Shown here piece by piece: positions 35,480 to 49,097 of a stretch of DNA of 64,000 nucleotides. This DNA is from Pyrrhoderma lamaoense (lineage: Eukaryota; Basidiomycota; Agaricomycetes; Hymenochaetales; Hymenochaetaceae). Positions within the stretch are counted from its first letter, which is position 1; each line of letters starts with the position of its first letter. The notes beneath the pieces are model-generated. The model was not told where the DNA came from. It saw only the letters and a program-made list of their open reading frames with translations, and searched no databases. The stretch is taken from the NCBI GenBank assembly GCA_002794735.1, contig NBAZ01000005.1:1488001-1552000 (forward strand), written 5' to 3'. The position numbers and the translations under genes are program-made.

Positions 35480-38428
35480 CATAGAGTCAACTACCATCTT
35501 ATTTGAATCGCATCAATTAAACTTTTCAAGAATTGTAACTTTTTCCGCCTCATCACCGCTCTTCTAAATCCACCTGGATTCTTTCGTTATCTTACTTCGC
35601 GGCATATTGGGAGATGCATGATACAAATGTTGGAAAGTACCGGTTTTGTGACAATATTAGTCACGCTCCACCAAAGAAATTGATTGCGATAGAGAAATGT
35701 TAAAAGTATCTTTTATGTCGAGATTTATGTACCAACACCACTTGATTGTACTTTTTGGAGAATCACGGTTGCTAACAGTAACTAGAATTGTAATGTATTA
35801 TTGTCATATTAACACTTCTGCCCACTGTACTTTCACTCTAAGGGACTGATGTAGAGGCGTCTCGGTAACTTATTGTTCGTTTCACTACCTACCTTGCACT
35901 TTGTAGAGTGATCTAAGCTATACAATGATTTGACACTGTATATCAGGATATCGAGTAGTGATACACGACTACCGATGCATCAAGCTAAAGTATGATAACT
36001 TCGGCTGCCGTATCCACCCTACAGCTACATCATACATATAGCGCATGATATACTCATGTGATGTATTAAACAGATATAACGGCATACAGAAGTAGGTTTG
36101 AAGGGATGAGGTCATTTATAAGGGCTGATCGCTTTCATCAGTAGAACCTTTATTTCAGTTGAACTCCTTGATTGGCAACGCTATAACACTTAATTTGTGC
36201 TTCTTAATTCCAACAAAAGTTATCGAGATGTTCCTTCCGATATGTAACAGATAAAAACCTGGTAGTTCTTATTAATTTATCAACAGAAATCATGATAAGG
36301 TGCTTGCTTAAGTATATGGATAAGTAAAAGTCATGTAGCTCTAGTACTCGAAGCGACAAAAACGGAAATTCCATTCCATCTCTCGCATATTTGGCCGCTC
36401 TTGTTCTTGCTCTTGTTATACGGATGTCAGGAGATCCAGAAGAGTTATCTATCATGATGTATACGGATGTAATGCATTTGGTTACTATTACTGATAGGGC
36501 CCTTGATAAAGATGAAAGTTTCAAGCTGCCATTCATCAAATTTCTGATGCCCGGCGTGCCTCGTCTTGAAAATGACATAATAATTTCATGTGGCTAGTTG
36601 GATAGATGACGATAATATACAATGTATATGTATATGTACTTGGCTTGGAAAAAATCTTTAAAAGTGGTTCACATCGGGTCTTCGTAAGTGCGTTGCCGGT
36701 TTGCCAATGCCTCGTGTAGATTTGAAAGTCATCCACAACACGCAAACCGAAGCGCTAGAGAACCTTATCCCTATAAAACAATGGAACAGACGTTTAGTCT
36801 AAACTTAGACTTTGCACTGGTTCCCTGGACTAAAGTACATTTATCTCCTTGCTACTAGGAGTAAATTCGTTCTTCGATTTCGGGAGATATTGTTTGTTCA
36901 GGCGAAAAAAGTACGTGTTATGGAGGAACGGAGACGCTGATCTCGAAGATATCTATCGAAGGTTAGTCGAACTTCAATAGTTCACGCATTAATAAATACT
37001 AGTGGGTTCATGTGGCTCGAGTACCTTATCAGCAAATAGATAAATACATGTATAAGAAGAAACGCGGGACTCAGACATGAATGAAACTTTAGAATAGAAT
37101 TACTGCTTCACGTTGTGATGAAGGTTCTTGGGCTGTGATACGTGAAACAGCACAGATTGCGAGAAGATATTGAACGCTTCATCTCTGTTTATAAAAGGAA
37201 TACCAAAGGCTGATGTAGGTTTGGTTCGACTGATCAGGAACTGAAACTCAAGGACGCACGTCTTCAATGGCGCCGGGCGAAGCGCCAATCGTCAATGCAT
37301 TCATCTAAGGTAGATACTATAGAGTGACTTCCGTCCGGGAGAAGAACACACAATAAGTGAATCTTTATTGTTATTGTTAACCACTGGGAGACATCGACAT
37401 CAGATCATGGGTTTTTGATGAGCTGGAGTACAATTAAAAAGATAAAGTGCGAGTACCGCATTCGGGATATATATGACCTAAGCGCGAGTTTGGACCCCGA
37501 AGACGGGGAAGTCGAATTTACTACTTTAGATCTTGATTTTTCCTCTCTATAACTCACTCTCACATTGATTGCTTGGATCATTCAAGAAAGAAAAAAGGAG
37601 GGGAGGGCTCAGGACCTGTTCTTCATAGGTTTAAGGAAATTGTTATGAGCTCAGAGCTGAGCCTTCTGATTTCGGAGTATCTAAAGCGAGGTAGATGAAG
37701 GGGTGGCACAGGTAACAAGTAAGATGAGACGACTTGTCGGATAAAGGAAGAGGATAAAGTTAGTAGGTGCAAAGAGACACGAGGCAGGCATATAATGATG
37801 CCATGGTGTTTTTAATTAGCCTGAGAGTGCGCAATGGAAAGCGAGTGAGTGACTTTGGTCCTGGCTGAGTGGACTGTATGTAAAGCTTGTGTTCTTTCTT
37901 ATTTTATTAATATTAGTGTCGGTTAAAGTGCAGAGTATGGGAAAGTGAATTGCGAATATTCTGTTCACGATTCCTCTCTCGTCCTTTTGTCTTTCTCTCC
38001 CACTTCCTCCCCACGCTAGCTTGATTATTGTCAACCCACGAACACGCTCTGACAAAAGCGCTCCAAAGCTTCTTACATTTTAATATCCCTGTAGACAAAA
38101 AGCTTTGTCACCGCCGGGTAGTGACGTCCTTCTCGTTCGCAACGACAATTAGGATGAACGCAGGGCGAGAATACTTTCTTCGGCGTCTTCATCCAAAGAA
38201 GAGCACTGATCGTTAGGATGGCGAACCCTCCAAGCACATTGCCCGATCTGGGTCCCCTGAATAGTCATTAGTCCTGGATCCTGAATAGCATCCTGTAGAC
38301 GCGCCTCCGTGCTACATGATTCGTATAAAGAGCCTGCATACTGATGACTCGGGCCCATTCACACTTGCTCCTTTGTCTTTGTGTCTCAGACATCCTTTAA
38401 CTCCCGCTTTGTTCGATCTCAATTATCA
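35480..38428. other. Intergenic region, no gene supported
   Basis: About 2.9 kb of ordinary composition. Short ORFs on both strands (36204-36578 - and 36391-36597 + overlap each other) lack splice continuity or recognisable domains. No tRNA or repeat structure was seen. Confidence 0.45.
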
Positions 38429-39363
38429 ATGGCCGCCGTAGCAACATCTATGTACTACTCCAACCCTACTCCTTCAATGTATCCCCGTCAGTATCAAAAG
38501 CCCCGTGGCCTACGGGTCTGCGATACATGCTCCTCCGTTGAGCAACCGGGACAACGCTTCCGTATGTGCGGTGGCTGCATGATCACACAGGTTTGTCTAC
38601 CCCCCCTTGTATTTGTAACCCGCCCCTCCGTACTGAGCCCGATCTTTGTCATATCCTTAGTATTGTTCTACTGATTGCCAAAAACGCCACTGGCCTTCGC
38701 ACAAGCCCATATGCCAACACACTTCTGGCATGCTTGAGAGCTCGAAGCAAGAGGCAAACGAAAACGTTGTCAGGGATCTCCGTAAATTTGTCTCTGCTCA
38801 TCAAACTCTCTTGAGTTGGTCTGCGTTCCAGGCTCTGCAACTTCGTCGCGTGCCATCAAACATCCGGTCATATGCTCTTCATGTTGAATTGCAGTACCGT
38901 TCGCACCCCGATCCCGCTCGTAGGTTAGTCAGCACTGTTTCTCTTATTCTAGTCCGTTATGTTTATATTTTCTCCGTACAAATAGATTCAAAGTCGCTGC
39001 TACTCGCATCGTCTCGCGTGCTGTTGTAGAATCCTATGATCCACTTGTAGCTCAGGACATCGCTCGCCGTGAAGAACGATGTCGACAGGCTGGCGGTATC
39101 GGAGCTGCTGTTGTTCTCATTCAGTGCGAGGATATGAGTCAAGTAATGCCAGTAGAATGTGATTCACCGAGTAAAATATCATGGGACCTTTATGAGGACT
39201 GGGCTGGTGTGTTGAGCCGCTTTATTGATGCAGGCCGAGTTGACTTCCAGCCAATGACGACAACTCCAAGGGGGTAAGCACATATTTCTTACCTTATGTT
39301 TAATCACAAAGATTATTGACTATGTTATCAATTTCCGCCTTTAGTGTTATCTACGGAGTCTGA
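38429..39363 (+). CDS. MYND-type zinc-finger protein
   Basis: Four exons: 38429-38590, 38661-38923, 38986-39273 and 39345-39363; 243 residues. The MYND finger spans about residues 31-72 with ligands Cys31, Cys34, Cys47, Cys50, Cys56, Cys60, His68 and Cys72, read around VCDTCSSVEQPGQRF and YCSTDCQKRHWPSHKPIC. The remainder is helical with no recognised catalytic domain. MYND fingers bind short proline-containing peptides in partner proteins. The finger is split by the first intron, and the last exon adds only five residues. Similar small MYND proteins are expanded in mushroom genomes; the specific role is unknown. Confidence 0.9.
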
Positions 39364-40910
39364 TTTAGAATTAATGGGTCATGATCTCGATCTACAACCC
39401 TTAGATTCATTTCACGTTATTTTATTCGATCCTACTACTGTTTTTAATGCCCGCGCACAGGTTTCGCGGCACTTTCTACCTTTCATTGTCACGCATCGTT
39501 TGTTCATCCCTCTCTGATCCCCTGCATCTTCATTTGTACAACTTTTTATTCGACCAATTCCAACTGTCTATTTCTGTACTTTGCTATGAAAATTCTGTTA
39601 TCTTCATGCTCACTTGTTGTAGTATTATTCAATCTCTGCATGTTCTTCTAGTTACAAATACCTATTTCGCTTTCACATCTGAATACAATGCTTTTCTCAT
39701 CTGATCTACTTTGTTTCTCGGTGCAAGAAGATTATCTCGATAATCGTCAGCGTTGTCAGCGTTGTCAGACTTTCCTGATAGGCTGGACATGAGCCAGGAG
39801 ATTTCAAATTGCATGTAAAACAGTCGCGAATATAAGGATACGGCGACTTGTAGCTTAAAGTATAAGCACTAATACTGCCTGCTTTGCGATTAAACTCGGG
39901 TTCGATATTGATATTAGCAATTGTCAATCAGTAAAAACGAAGATCTAGATAATATTTTATATTAATATATGTTCAAGCTAAGAGTGCCGATCCAGGCGTT
40001 GAGAGGACTCCGATCATATTTGTTCGCCCATTTCTTCGTGACTTGAATCATCAATGAACTGTAGATATCTTCCTTTTCTCCCACTCCTTGTTACTACTTG
40101 TCGCACATTCTGTCAATAGCAGAACGCGCGTACGGGTAACCTGGAGTTCCACAAGGCATATCTATTTCCTTTTCCACTATTAGCACTTGCCTCGTGAGGG
40201 ATCGGCACGAGAGCAGATATCAATCCTCAGTGCCCAACACTGATGAAAATGTGAGAAAGCCCATGTTAGATCACTTTCAACGTTTCTTGTGTGGACTGAG
40301 CGAGTGACTTGAACTCAATGCTGATAATGTTTCATTCGAAATGCAGCCAATAAGTCTGGACACGGTCAATTATCAGTCTTCCGTGGCTTCTTAGTTATCA
40401 CAACGGGCGTTTCTCTATCTGACTCAATTGTAGAACCCACAAGACGGAGAAAGAGATCAGTTTCTGTACGTGCGGCATCATCAGGCTTGACGATAAGCTT
40501 ACTCCCAAGCTGAGACGAACACTTCCCAGTGCTTTCCATACAGATTATTGTTCCGTGTTCCATATCAATCACTGGTCCTTGAGAGGGGGGATGCTTCCGC
40601 ATCCAGGTTAGTTATCTACACCCGTGAGTATCTTTATTTATTTTTGGTCTTTTGTCAATGATATATATTCAAGTGTCATGTGCCCAGAGCTTCTTCTTTA
40701 CCCTTACGCCGCCTCTGATCATATACTACTATTCATACTATTTTTCCTGTTTACTCTCTCAGTCATCATTGCATAGCGTCACCACCAGTGTCTTGCCGTA
40801 TAGCGCCGTTTTATTTTCGTTTTCTAAATCCTGGGCTCCTACTTAGGGTACGCATCAATTTTGCCAATGCAGACTTGATACCTCTCATATCCATATTTAG
40901 ATCTCATCTG
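39364..40910. other. Intergenic region
   Basis: No firm gene. A 78-residue - strand ORF at 40366-40602, ending KKPRKTDN, has fairly even codon use and might be part of a small gene, but no joining exon was found. The stretch at about 40.6-40.9 kb is the CT-rich leader of the next gene. Confidence 0.4.
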
Positions 40911-43900
40911 ATGTCCAAGGTGTCAAGTGCATTCGGCAATACATCATCTACCCAACACTCTCATTACCCCCATCAGCATCCTCAAGGACAACAACTTGGA
41001 CAGCAACTCTCTTCTTCCTCACCCCCTCTCTCCCAAGTCATGAGCGTCGAACAAGGGAACCGAAATCATCAGTCCTACTATATGCCCTCTACGTCCGCGC
41101 ATTCTATGCATCATATACCATCTCAGTCGGGCATGATAAACTCAAATCATCAGCTTTCACTCGAAGACCTTCACGAGCAGCTCAACAGACTTGAGTATGT
41201 AGGTCTTGATTCACTTACTTACAACACACCGCAACCACAAGTCCTTGGTGTTGGTCAAGGTCCTGGAAATACTGAGCCAAGGTATACAGCGCCCACTGCG
41301 ACAGCGCTCGCTGCCCACGCCCATGCTCATAACGGTTCAAACACATTCATATTTGGCCAGGACATGAGTTCCCAGCATCATCCTTCTAATACGAGCCCGG
41401 GTCCGTGTCAAGTACTACGTCCCCCTTTAGTTCGGCGTTCAGTTTCGTTGCATCAACACCGGGAAGCCTAAGTTCTCACTTATCTGATGTCCAAGAGCAT
41501 CTTTCACCTCATGAATCTCTTACCAGTCATACGTCAAACTACCCTGTTCTCCAAGGATATCCTCAACATCAACCATCACATCCTGGTAAAAGAGCACGTC
41601 TTGATCCCCACGACCCGTACGGAGATGGGTCAGGTGAAGAAGATGATTATGGATTGGGTGTTGGCACATCATATGGCTACAACGGTTACGGGTTTACCTC
41701 ATTACCCGGAGTAGATGCTCAAGGACAGTCCTCTCATCAACCAGTGCAGAGTTCTTCCATTCAACACAACTCAACAGAACAATCAAATCTCCCGAATCAT
41801 CAGGTTGGACCTGATGGGCGTCCAAAGCAGGCATGCGTTCGATGTAAAAATCTCAAAGTTCGTTGTGAATTTACAACTGACCCTCATTCTTGTCGACGCT
41901 GCCTGAATGGCGGTCATGAATGCGCAATCCCCGGAAGGAAGAAGAGGCGGCAACCACCAAAAAGAGAGCATTTGCTCAATAAGATTCGTGAACAGGCTAG
42001 TGAGATTGAACAATTGATGAAACAAGTTGAGGAACTTCGAAAACATGCGGCAGCCAATGGTCCTCAAGAACCTCTAAGACTTTCGCTTAGTAATACTCCG
42101 CTCCCTGGAGGATCGGGTATATTCGCTAGCACAGGTCGATCTGCTTCCGCTTCGGGCAGTGCCCTGGGCACTGCAACTCTTGGTCCTGATCTGCAGGCCT
42201 GGCTGGAACGCTCCCGAGCAGTTTTTCAGGAAATATGTGGTTTTATTGACGAGGAAACTATAGAAGAGGAGGGTGAGGATGATGACGTTGATGGTGAGAC
42301 TTACAGAGAGCACAGACAAGAAGAGTCTGAAGATGAAGGTAGTATCTCTGTGGAGGACCCAGATGGGATGTCTAGCCCGGTCCCAAGTTCGTTGACTTCT
42401 GTTGGGTCTCAGATACGAGAATCATCTCCTGCTTCCACGGTCCGTAGCGTTTCTCGTGAGGGATCTTCTGCCCCTGATTCAACTTCACGTAAACGTGGCT
42501 CAGGTAAAACACCCCGACTTGCCCCATTACCGTCCACTGCTGCAGAACCAATGAAGTTGATCGCTCAGCTCAGTCTCCGCTCTGATGGGCATCGGGAACG
42601 AGGGAGCAAAAGTCCACGAAGTGCGTCTGGAACTATCGTTAGCAGCCGTTCAGGTAGTGTAGAGCCTTCCAGTGCATCTGGACTTAATGCCGTTTCTCCA
42701 ACTTTGCAAAATTCGGTGACCGATGTAGTTCATAGAGATAATGATACGGAAGTAAAGGAAAAAACCGAAGAAGGCAATGAAGATTTTGGTGCCGCTGCTC
42801 CTGAATTCTTCGTTGCCCAGGGCGGAACTATTTCTGACTCAGCGCACTTAGCTCCTGCAAGACACCCGATACCTCATATATTAATGCGCAATATAATCAA
42901 TGTTCAGGAAGTTGAAAAATTATTCAAAATGTTGGTTGCATCTCTCAATCCAATACATTTCTGACACAAGATTAACAACGTCTTGATAATTTAGCTATTT
43001 TGAGAAAATGAACTTGTCTTGCTCATTATTGGATCCTATATTATATACGGAGCAAACGACGTATTGGCGATCCCCGTTGCTTTTCACAGTTAGTAAGTCA
43101 CATTCCATTTTTTATATGTTAAAGTGAAACTCACATTTAACCCTGAAGTTTGTGCTGTTGCTTCACGTTATTATACTGAACGTCCTGGCCTCTATGATCA
43201 ACTTATCACCTATGCACAGCTTGCAGCAGGAACAGCACTAATCAGTGGTCCGAAAACCGTTGAAACGGTTTCCGCTTATATATTATTATCCTTGTATCCT
43301 GTCCCAATGCGCCGTTGGGAAGAAGATCGGACTTGGTTGTATCTTGGACTTGCTATTCGTGTTGCGACTGATTTGAACCTTCATCATCAAATTAAAATGC
43401 GGCCAAAGAATGAAATGCACGCCCGTGAATTACTGAACCGCACACGTGTATGGACCAACTGCTTTAATTTAGATCGGTCCACATCGAGTTGGCTTGGAAA
43501 ACGCAGTACTATTCCTGCAAATGACTTCGTGGGGTGTCACACCCAGGACTGGTATGATGCAAATGAGTTTAATCTAAAAAACTTTGATATCCATCTTGCT
43601 GGATATAATTGCGCTTTACGCCTACTGGAAGAATTCAAGCGAAGAATATATACGGACTCAAATAATCCCACAGGTCTGGATAAGGTACATGGTGTGCACC
43701 CTTCTCCTGATCTGCAAAGCTGACAGTTATAACAGAGACTAGACTTTAGTGCGCTTGCTTCCGAATACGACGGTAAGTTATCGGCAAGAGAGGCAGAGTG
43801 GGCAGAACTGCTTCGGGAAAAAACAGATGTTACAGATCCTCAAGCTCGCTTCAGAAATAGTCTTTTAAGACTTGCTTACCGCTATGCTCGCCTTGTTGTC

Positions 43901-45170
43901 CTTTCTTATGGGTTTCAGCATTCATTTGACAAAGATAGCAATGGAAGTCAGGATCAAACATCTTTCTTTGACAGAGTATGATTGCTGTTTTTGGGATAAG
44001 CTGTATAACTGATATTTTTTTACAGTGCTACCGGGCTGCAACCGAGGTTCTTCGTGTTTTCATAGAGGAACTCTCTACTCAAAAGGTCTACATTCGCCAT
44101 GGTCCTGAGGCTCAATGTGTATTTGTTACATTTGCATCAGCCTTCTTAATCAAGGTTAGTGTTTACCACTTGAGAGCAAGGATTAGTATCGATATCTTTC
44201 TTCCTTATAGCTACTTCACCCGAAATACGCTACATATCTAAAAGTTGAGCAACGTCACGAGATTGATAAACTTGTTCGTGGCCTTATCGGTCTACTGGGT
44301 TCCCCGGAAGTTGTCGTCGACGAAAAACACAGTCCAAAGCTATGGTCTCGCTTCCTAAGCGGTCTTCTTTCTACACCTACTGCAAAAATAGAACTTTCTT
44401 CAGATCATCTGAAGAAGAGTAGCTCTCTGTCACGTAGAGGAGCACGGAAATCATTGGGTCCTCCTTCTGACTCGCCTGAGGGACAGGTACACGATAGTAT
44501 ATCAAATCTGGTATCATCTGGCCCGAATGATTCTGATCACATGTCAAGTCTGCCGGGCTATCCTCAGGAAATAGGACCCTGCGTCTCCATATCCAACGAC
44601 AATGGCACGTACTCTTCTCCCTCGCTTCCTGTGCAAGTGGATCAAGACCAATACTCTTCTGGGCACAATAGAACTGTAAACCCAGTATTCGACGTCGCGA
44701 CCGGGCAACTATCTCAATTTACACCACAAGGGTTACAAGATACTCACGGAATATACAATCTTTCATCACATTCTGCAATACCGAATCTTGGATCACCCAT
44801 AGGGAATACACACTCAGCGGGGGGTATGTTTGATGCACATACTCATGCGGGTACGGATACATCACATCATCGAGCGGGGATGAATATTCCTGAATACTTC
44901 GAACCTCCTTTACAATTTGACACGGATCTTCTCGAGTCAATGCAATCCATGCCTGACTCTTCGCTTTGTCAATACATGACTGGTGGGTTATTCATAATTA
45001 CGATCCTTACTCAAATCAGCGGTTTTAATTTATCCTTTACTTCAGGCTTCGCTTGGATGGGAGGGATGCTCCAGTCCACAGATGCAGATACAAATATGCA
45101 GGATGTCTTTATATCAGGGCCTGTGGGTTATGGTACGAGCGCACTCCAGGGTGCTAGTAATCATTATTAA
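40911..45170 (+). CDS. Zn2Cys6 transcription factor with fungal-specific domain
   Basis: Exons: 40911-41281, 41413-42930, 42995-43092, 43149-43684, 43736-43975, 44026-44154, 44211-44982 and 45046-45170; about 1262 residues. A long His/Gln/Ser-rich N-terminus is followed by the binuclear zinc cluster at about 265-295 (CVRCKNLKVRC, then C, CRRC and C spacing), a basic stretch GRKKRRQPPKR and a coiled coil (EIEQLMKQVEELRKH). An acidic/Ser-rich linker leads to the regulatory domain around FEKMNLSCSLLDPILYTEQ and TWLYLGLAIRVATDLNLHH. The C-terminus is low complexity. The first intron is uncertain: the donor can be at 41195 or 41282 and the acceptor at 41412 or 41430, all in frame. It is probably a DNA-binding regulator; the target genes are unknown. 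Confidence 0.88.
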
Positions 45171-46030
45171 ACTTCAAAGAAAAATCTGGCTTGATTTAAT
45201 TACTAGTTTTTTTCTATCTAACCTACTTCTCTTGCATATGTTACAATAAACCACACACTGTTCCACTAACCACTTATCTTCCTAATACAATTTTCACTGG
45301 CTATAGTCTCATCGTTGAATTCTTTCAGTAGTCAGTAGTTTTCTGATTAATTAGATGCTTATTTGTATATGCACAAGTAAATCATGAAGTTTGTATATTC
45401 AAAATGATAATATTCAACGTTTTTGTAATATTCAATTATTTCGGAATCAACAAAGCGCTACTGATTTAACTTAGATTCTTCAATCTGGTGATAATAATTC
45501 GTGAATGATAAATAATAGATGACACATAGAAAATATTGCTATCAATTATCACCTGGTATCTTAGGTTTTTTCGCGTTTTTTTTTTCGTACGAATCAGGTT
45601 TTCCTGTTTTATGTAATGTAAGATGTTACAAAATTTCTATTTTCATATGGCATTCACAATCATTTCGCAATTTTCCAACAATATTTACCGCAGCTTTTAC
45701 GTGGAATTAAGAAATTATATCTGACAACAATCTGACGGACACATCAACTTCCTCGGTATTATTTTATGTTTCAAGAAATTAGTTCAATAGTCTTTCATAT
45801 TTCTCTATAATGAAATCATACTGATGATAGTATAAACAAAAACCAAGAGACAAGAAGGTTCCGCTAAAGAAAGAAAAATAGCTTTCTTGGCTAAGATTTT
45901 GTGAGATTTCATGATACATCTACTTTATCCATGATTTCGTGATTAGTCAAAATCAATAATCACGTTTTATACATACAATAATGGAGTTAAATAAACAAAC
46001 CAACAACAACGGAAGCTCATTAACGAAATG
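45171..46030. other. Spacer between two convergent regulators
   Basis: This AT-rich spacer of 860 bases holds the 3' ends of both convergent Zn2Cys6 genes. No gene was seen; an ORF at 45519-45710 is not supported. Confidence 0.5.
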
Positions 46031-49000
46031 CTAAGGAGATGAAACAACACCCATCATCCCATCCCCATTTGACGATGTCGGAGTTCCAGCTGACGCAGGG
46101 ACAGGGAGGTCTCCACTAAATAGTGCGCTCATATCAAATGACCCGTCGTTGAAGAGATTCATTAGTGTCGTACTCGACATTCCCATCCCGACTCCATCCA
46201 TTCCGTCAATCCTACTCCCATTATTCGAACCGTTCATATTAGATGTTTCTACGGTAACCATATCATGCAGCCCATCAAGACCAGAAAAGTTGGTGAACCC
46301 CCCTAATTCAGCCATGTCCGATACACTCCCTATACCGTTACTAATATTCATGTCAAGGCCCCCTTGTACGGACGAATCATGGCTAAAGGGATTTGAAACT
46401 TCAGATAAGGATCCATTACCGAATGTGTTTCTTTGCAGATCTGCTAGTAGACTTCCCCGCGAGAACCCGTACGGAGCATTCTGTCCGATGGCTGCGCCTG
46501 TAACTGCGCCGGTGTCGAGGACAGAGACGATTGCACAGGCAACATCACGGCCTCTCCGAGTTGAGTTTGTGAGCTAAGGGGAGAAAATGCTGAAGCGCTT
46601 GGGGTGGGAGCATCTATAGAGTTTATAGTTAGCGTACAGATCATGACGGAATCATAACCGAATTAACCATCTGCAGGAGACCCATGACGTGATTCTCCAG
46701 AAGAACTCGATGCAGCACCGGGGTTTTGAGAATCTCGCCTTTTTCGACGGACTGGTCGTATCCATGGAGGACGAGCTTGCTGTGATGCCGAATTAGATAT
46801 AGGCGCGTCGAGAGGAATGCGTGTCACTTAAGTATAATTGTGCGGAAATTCAAAGTCTAAGTAGTATTTAAAAAGAGTTAAACATAGAAAGCTTACGCCG
46901 ACAGAACTCCTCGATGAGTTCACCGCTCCTCAGGCCGCATATATATCGCCCGAAAAGCGGCGAAGAAGAGACACACACGCACGTAAGGCTTCAAGTGAAG
47001 GAGGGACAAGCGGATGCAAGTCCTCAGTTTTGCAGTTGAGAAGAACCGCAATAAGAGTGCGACCAGCTTGAGTCAGCTGATGAATAACATGAACACCATC
47101 TGCAAAAATCCTTAAATCGCATTTTTATGCCCGTGATGAATAAGACGTACAGTAAGTCATCAGACCCTTTTTCGCTACTTGTGTGTGCTCATGTACAAGT
47201 TCAACAGCACAGGCATGACATGCCAGCATGGCCTCTCTTTCTGCATCTGATTGCTCGCCCTCATGTTCATTCCGGGCATTCGCATGAATACGAGCCACGA
47301 CACGCCGAGAGAAGCGGTACCGTTCAATAAACATACGCACAAACAGCACGAGGCAATGAAGGCGCTCTGCTTGAGTAACTCGAAGAACGTCGGCAGAACC
47401 CATTGTTTCGCGAGTGTGCGCCCAATATGCGGGGACGGTGGCTAAGATATCATTCAGGAGAGCTCTTCTCTTTGTAAATCTTTGTCATTTACGTGAGAAG
47501 ATAGCTTGGGTGGGGATAAAATAGCGGATGCGCGCACGAGAAAGGGAGAAGAAGGAGGTATAGATTGAGGCGCAGTGAGAACTGCTTCAAGAAGGACACA
47601 GAGCCTGAGACAAGCGACAAAAGCACCTAATCGGCTTGCTGAGTGAGCAGGCTGCGGCCCTGCAGCATCAGCAGTGACATACTCATCGTCGATTTCGTCT
47701 GGTTCGAGAGCATCACAATCTCGGAGTCGCAACATGGGTGGCCGCCCGAATGCAGCAGCAGCTTGCTTGTCCCACATATACACACACCAAAACGTACGCC
47801 TCCGGACTTGTTCTTCAATAGGTCCAAAACAATCATACGCTTCACTTGATCGGTGTAGTCCCGCGTCAATGCACAACGTGCAGGCTTCTGCCAAGAGTGC
47901 AAACCCTCTAGATAATCGCCCTAGACCTATTGCATATACACCCGCAACGAAAACGGCTTGGACGGTGTACAGTGTGGGTCTGTCCGCAGCAGGAACAGTC
48001 CTTAATTTTGAAAATAATTCAAACCAGTGCGCACCAGCAGAAAATCCATCATTGGGATCTGCACGAACACGGGGGTCATCGATATGGCGTGAAGAAAGGC
48101 AACAAACAGCAACTATGAAAGATGCAAAGCCAGGTTCTCCCCACTTAGATGGATTACCATAATCTGCAAGAAAAGTAGGGACATGTAAAAACGGCATAAG
48201 ATAATAAGTTGTAGAGAGAAAGCATTGTACAAGGCTGTCCATGAGCTCGGGTGCGACCATTGACGTGATTAATCTCCACATTGCCTCGGGCTGTACAGGC
48301 ACACTGCGAGGTTGGCGATTAGGGAACCAATCACCAGTAGTTACATTTTCACTTTTACGAGACCAAGATTCACGGATAGGGCTTGCCGCCGATGCAGGTG
48401 ACGCAGCTGAGGAAGAGGCAGAGTTTCCAGGACGAGCACGATCCACAAGAAAGTCTAGTAGAGGAAGACCAGACGATTCACCCTGCCAACGGGTATAACC
48501 TTCGTCGTCAAGATATAGGTAAGACGGAGAGACAGAAGCGCCCTCAAAAGATCTCTTTAATTGCTGTGGAGCAGAAATTGGCTGCTGCTGTTGCTGTTGC
48601 GGTTGTTGCTGGTTAGCAGCAGTTGGGAAACGAGTAGAAGGATTCATAAGTGGAAAGAGAGAAAGCGAAGGAGGAGGGACAGAAAGTGGATAAGCATGGG
48701 TCGCACTTGCAAAACTTGCATTGGGACTCGTACTCGTGCTCGAACCTGCGCCTCCATTGTTTGCTGAAGAGGCTGCTTGAACAGCAGGCATGAGCAAGTT
48801 GAAAGGGATGGCCTGGATGAGAGTTTCAAGTTGTTGCATGCGATCTTCAAGAGTCGTTGCTCGCTTTGACTTATGTGGGTGTGTACGTTTTCCAGGCTCT
48901 TCAAAGGTGCAAGCTGCAGAAGCAGCAAGACAGGACTGACATGGATGACCTTCGTCACATTTGATCCTCCTTCGGCGACATCGGTCGCACGCTCTGGATA

Positions 49001-49097
49001 ATTTGAAACGTCGTTCTTTTGGAGGAGGCGCTGGCTTATGTTCGATACTGTCGTCAGCGGAATTAGTGCTAGTATTTGGAGGACTTGCGTCAGTCAT
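46031..49097 (-). CDS. Zn2Cys6 transcription factor, with apparent frame breaks
   Basis: The first exon (from 49097 to about 47465) encodes a zinc cluster at Cys37-Cys63 ([11 protein letters not shown], then CX2C and C), a basic linker, a Gln run and a fungal-specific regulatory domain with [19 protein letters not shown]. Later exons are about 47462-47151, 47099-46897, 46826-46668 and 46613-46031, the introns having normal splice sites. Frame breaks appear near 47465 (between LQREE and [14 protein letters not shown]), near 46948 (between RRFSG and [17 protein letters not shown]) and, less surely, at about 46500-46560. The first two fit single-base deletions. The gene may be a recent pseudogene or carry assembly errors. 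The C-terminus is Asn/Met/Gly-rich, like an activation domain. Confidence 0.7.

Noticed and set aside
36204..36597. Overlapping ORFs on both strands (124 and 68 residues)
   Set aside because: They mirror each other and show no splice continuity, conserved motif or promoter context.
41397..41471. Apparent frameshift between two overlapping long ORFs in the Zn2Cys6 gene
   Set aside because: An intron with a good donor (GTATGT or GTATAC), a CTAAT branch word and acceptors ending at 41412 or 41430 joins the two frames exactly, so no mutation is needed.
47463..47530. 68-nt intron (GTGCGC...CAAAG) to repair the first frame break in the second Zn2Cys6 gene
   Set aside because: It would delete residues that look like normal family sequence up to the break, so a one-base deletion is the simpler reading; not fully excluded.
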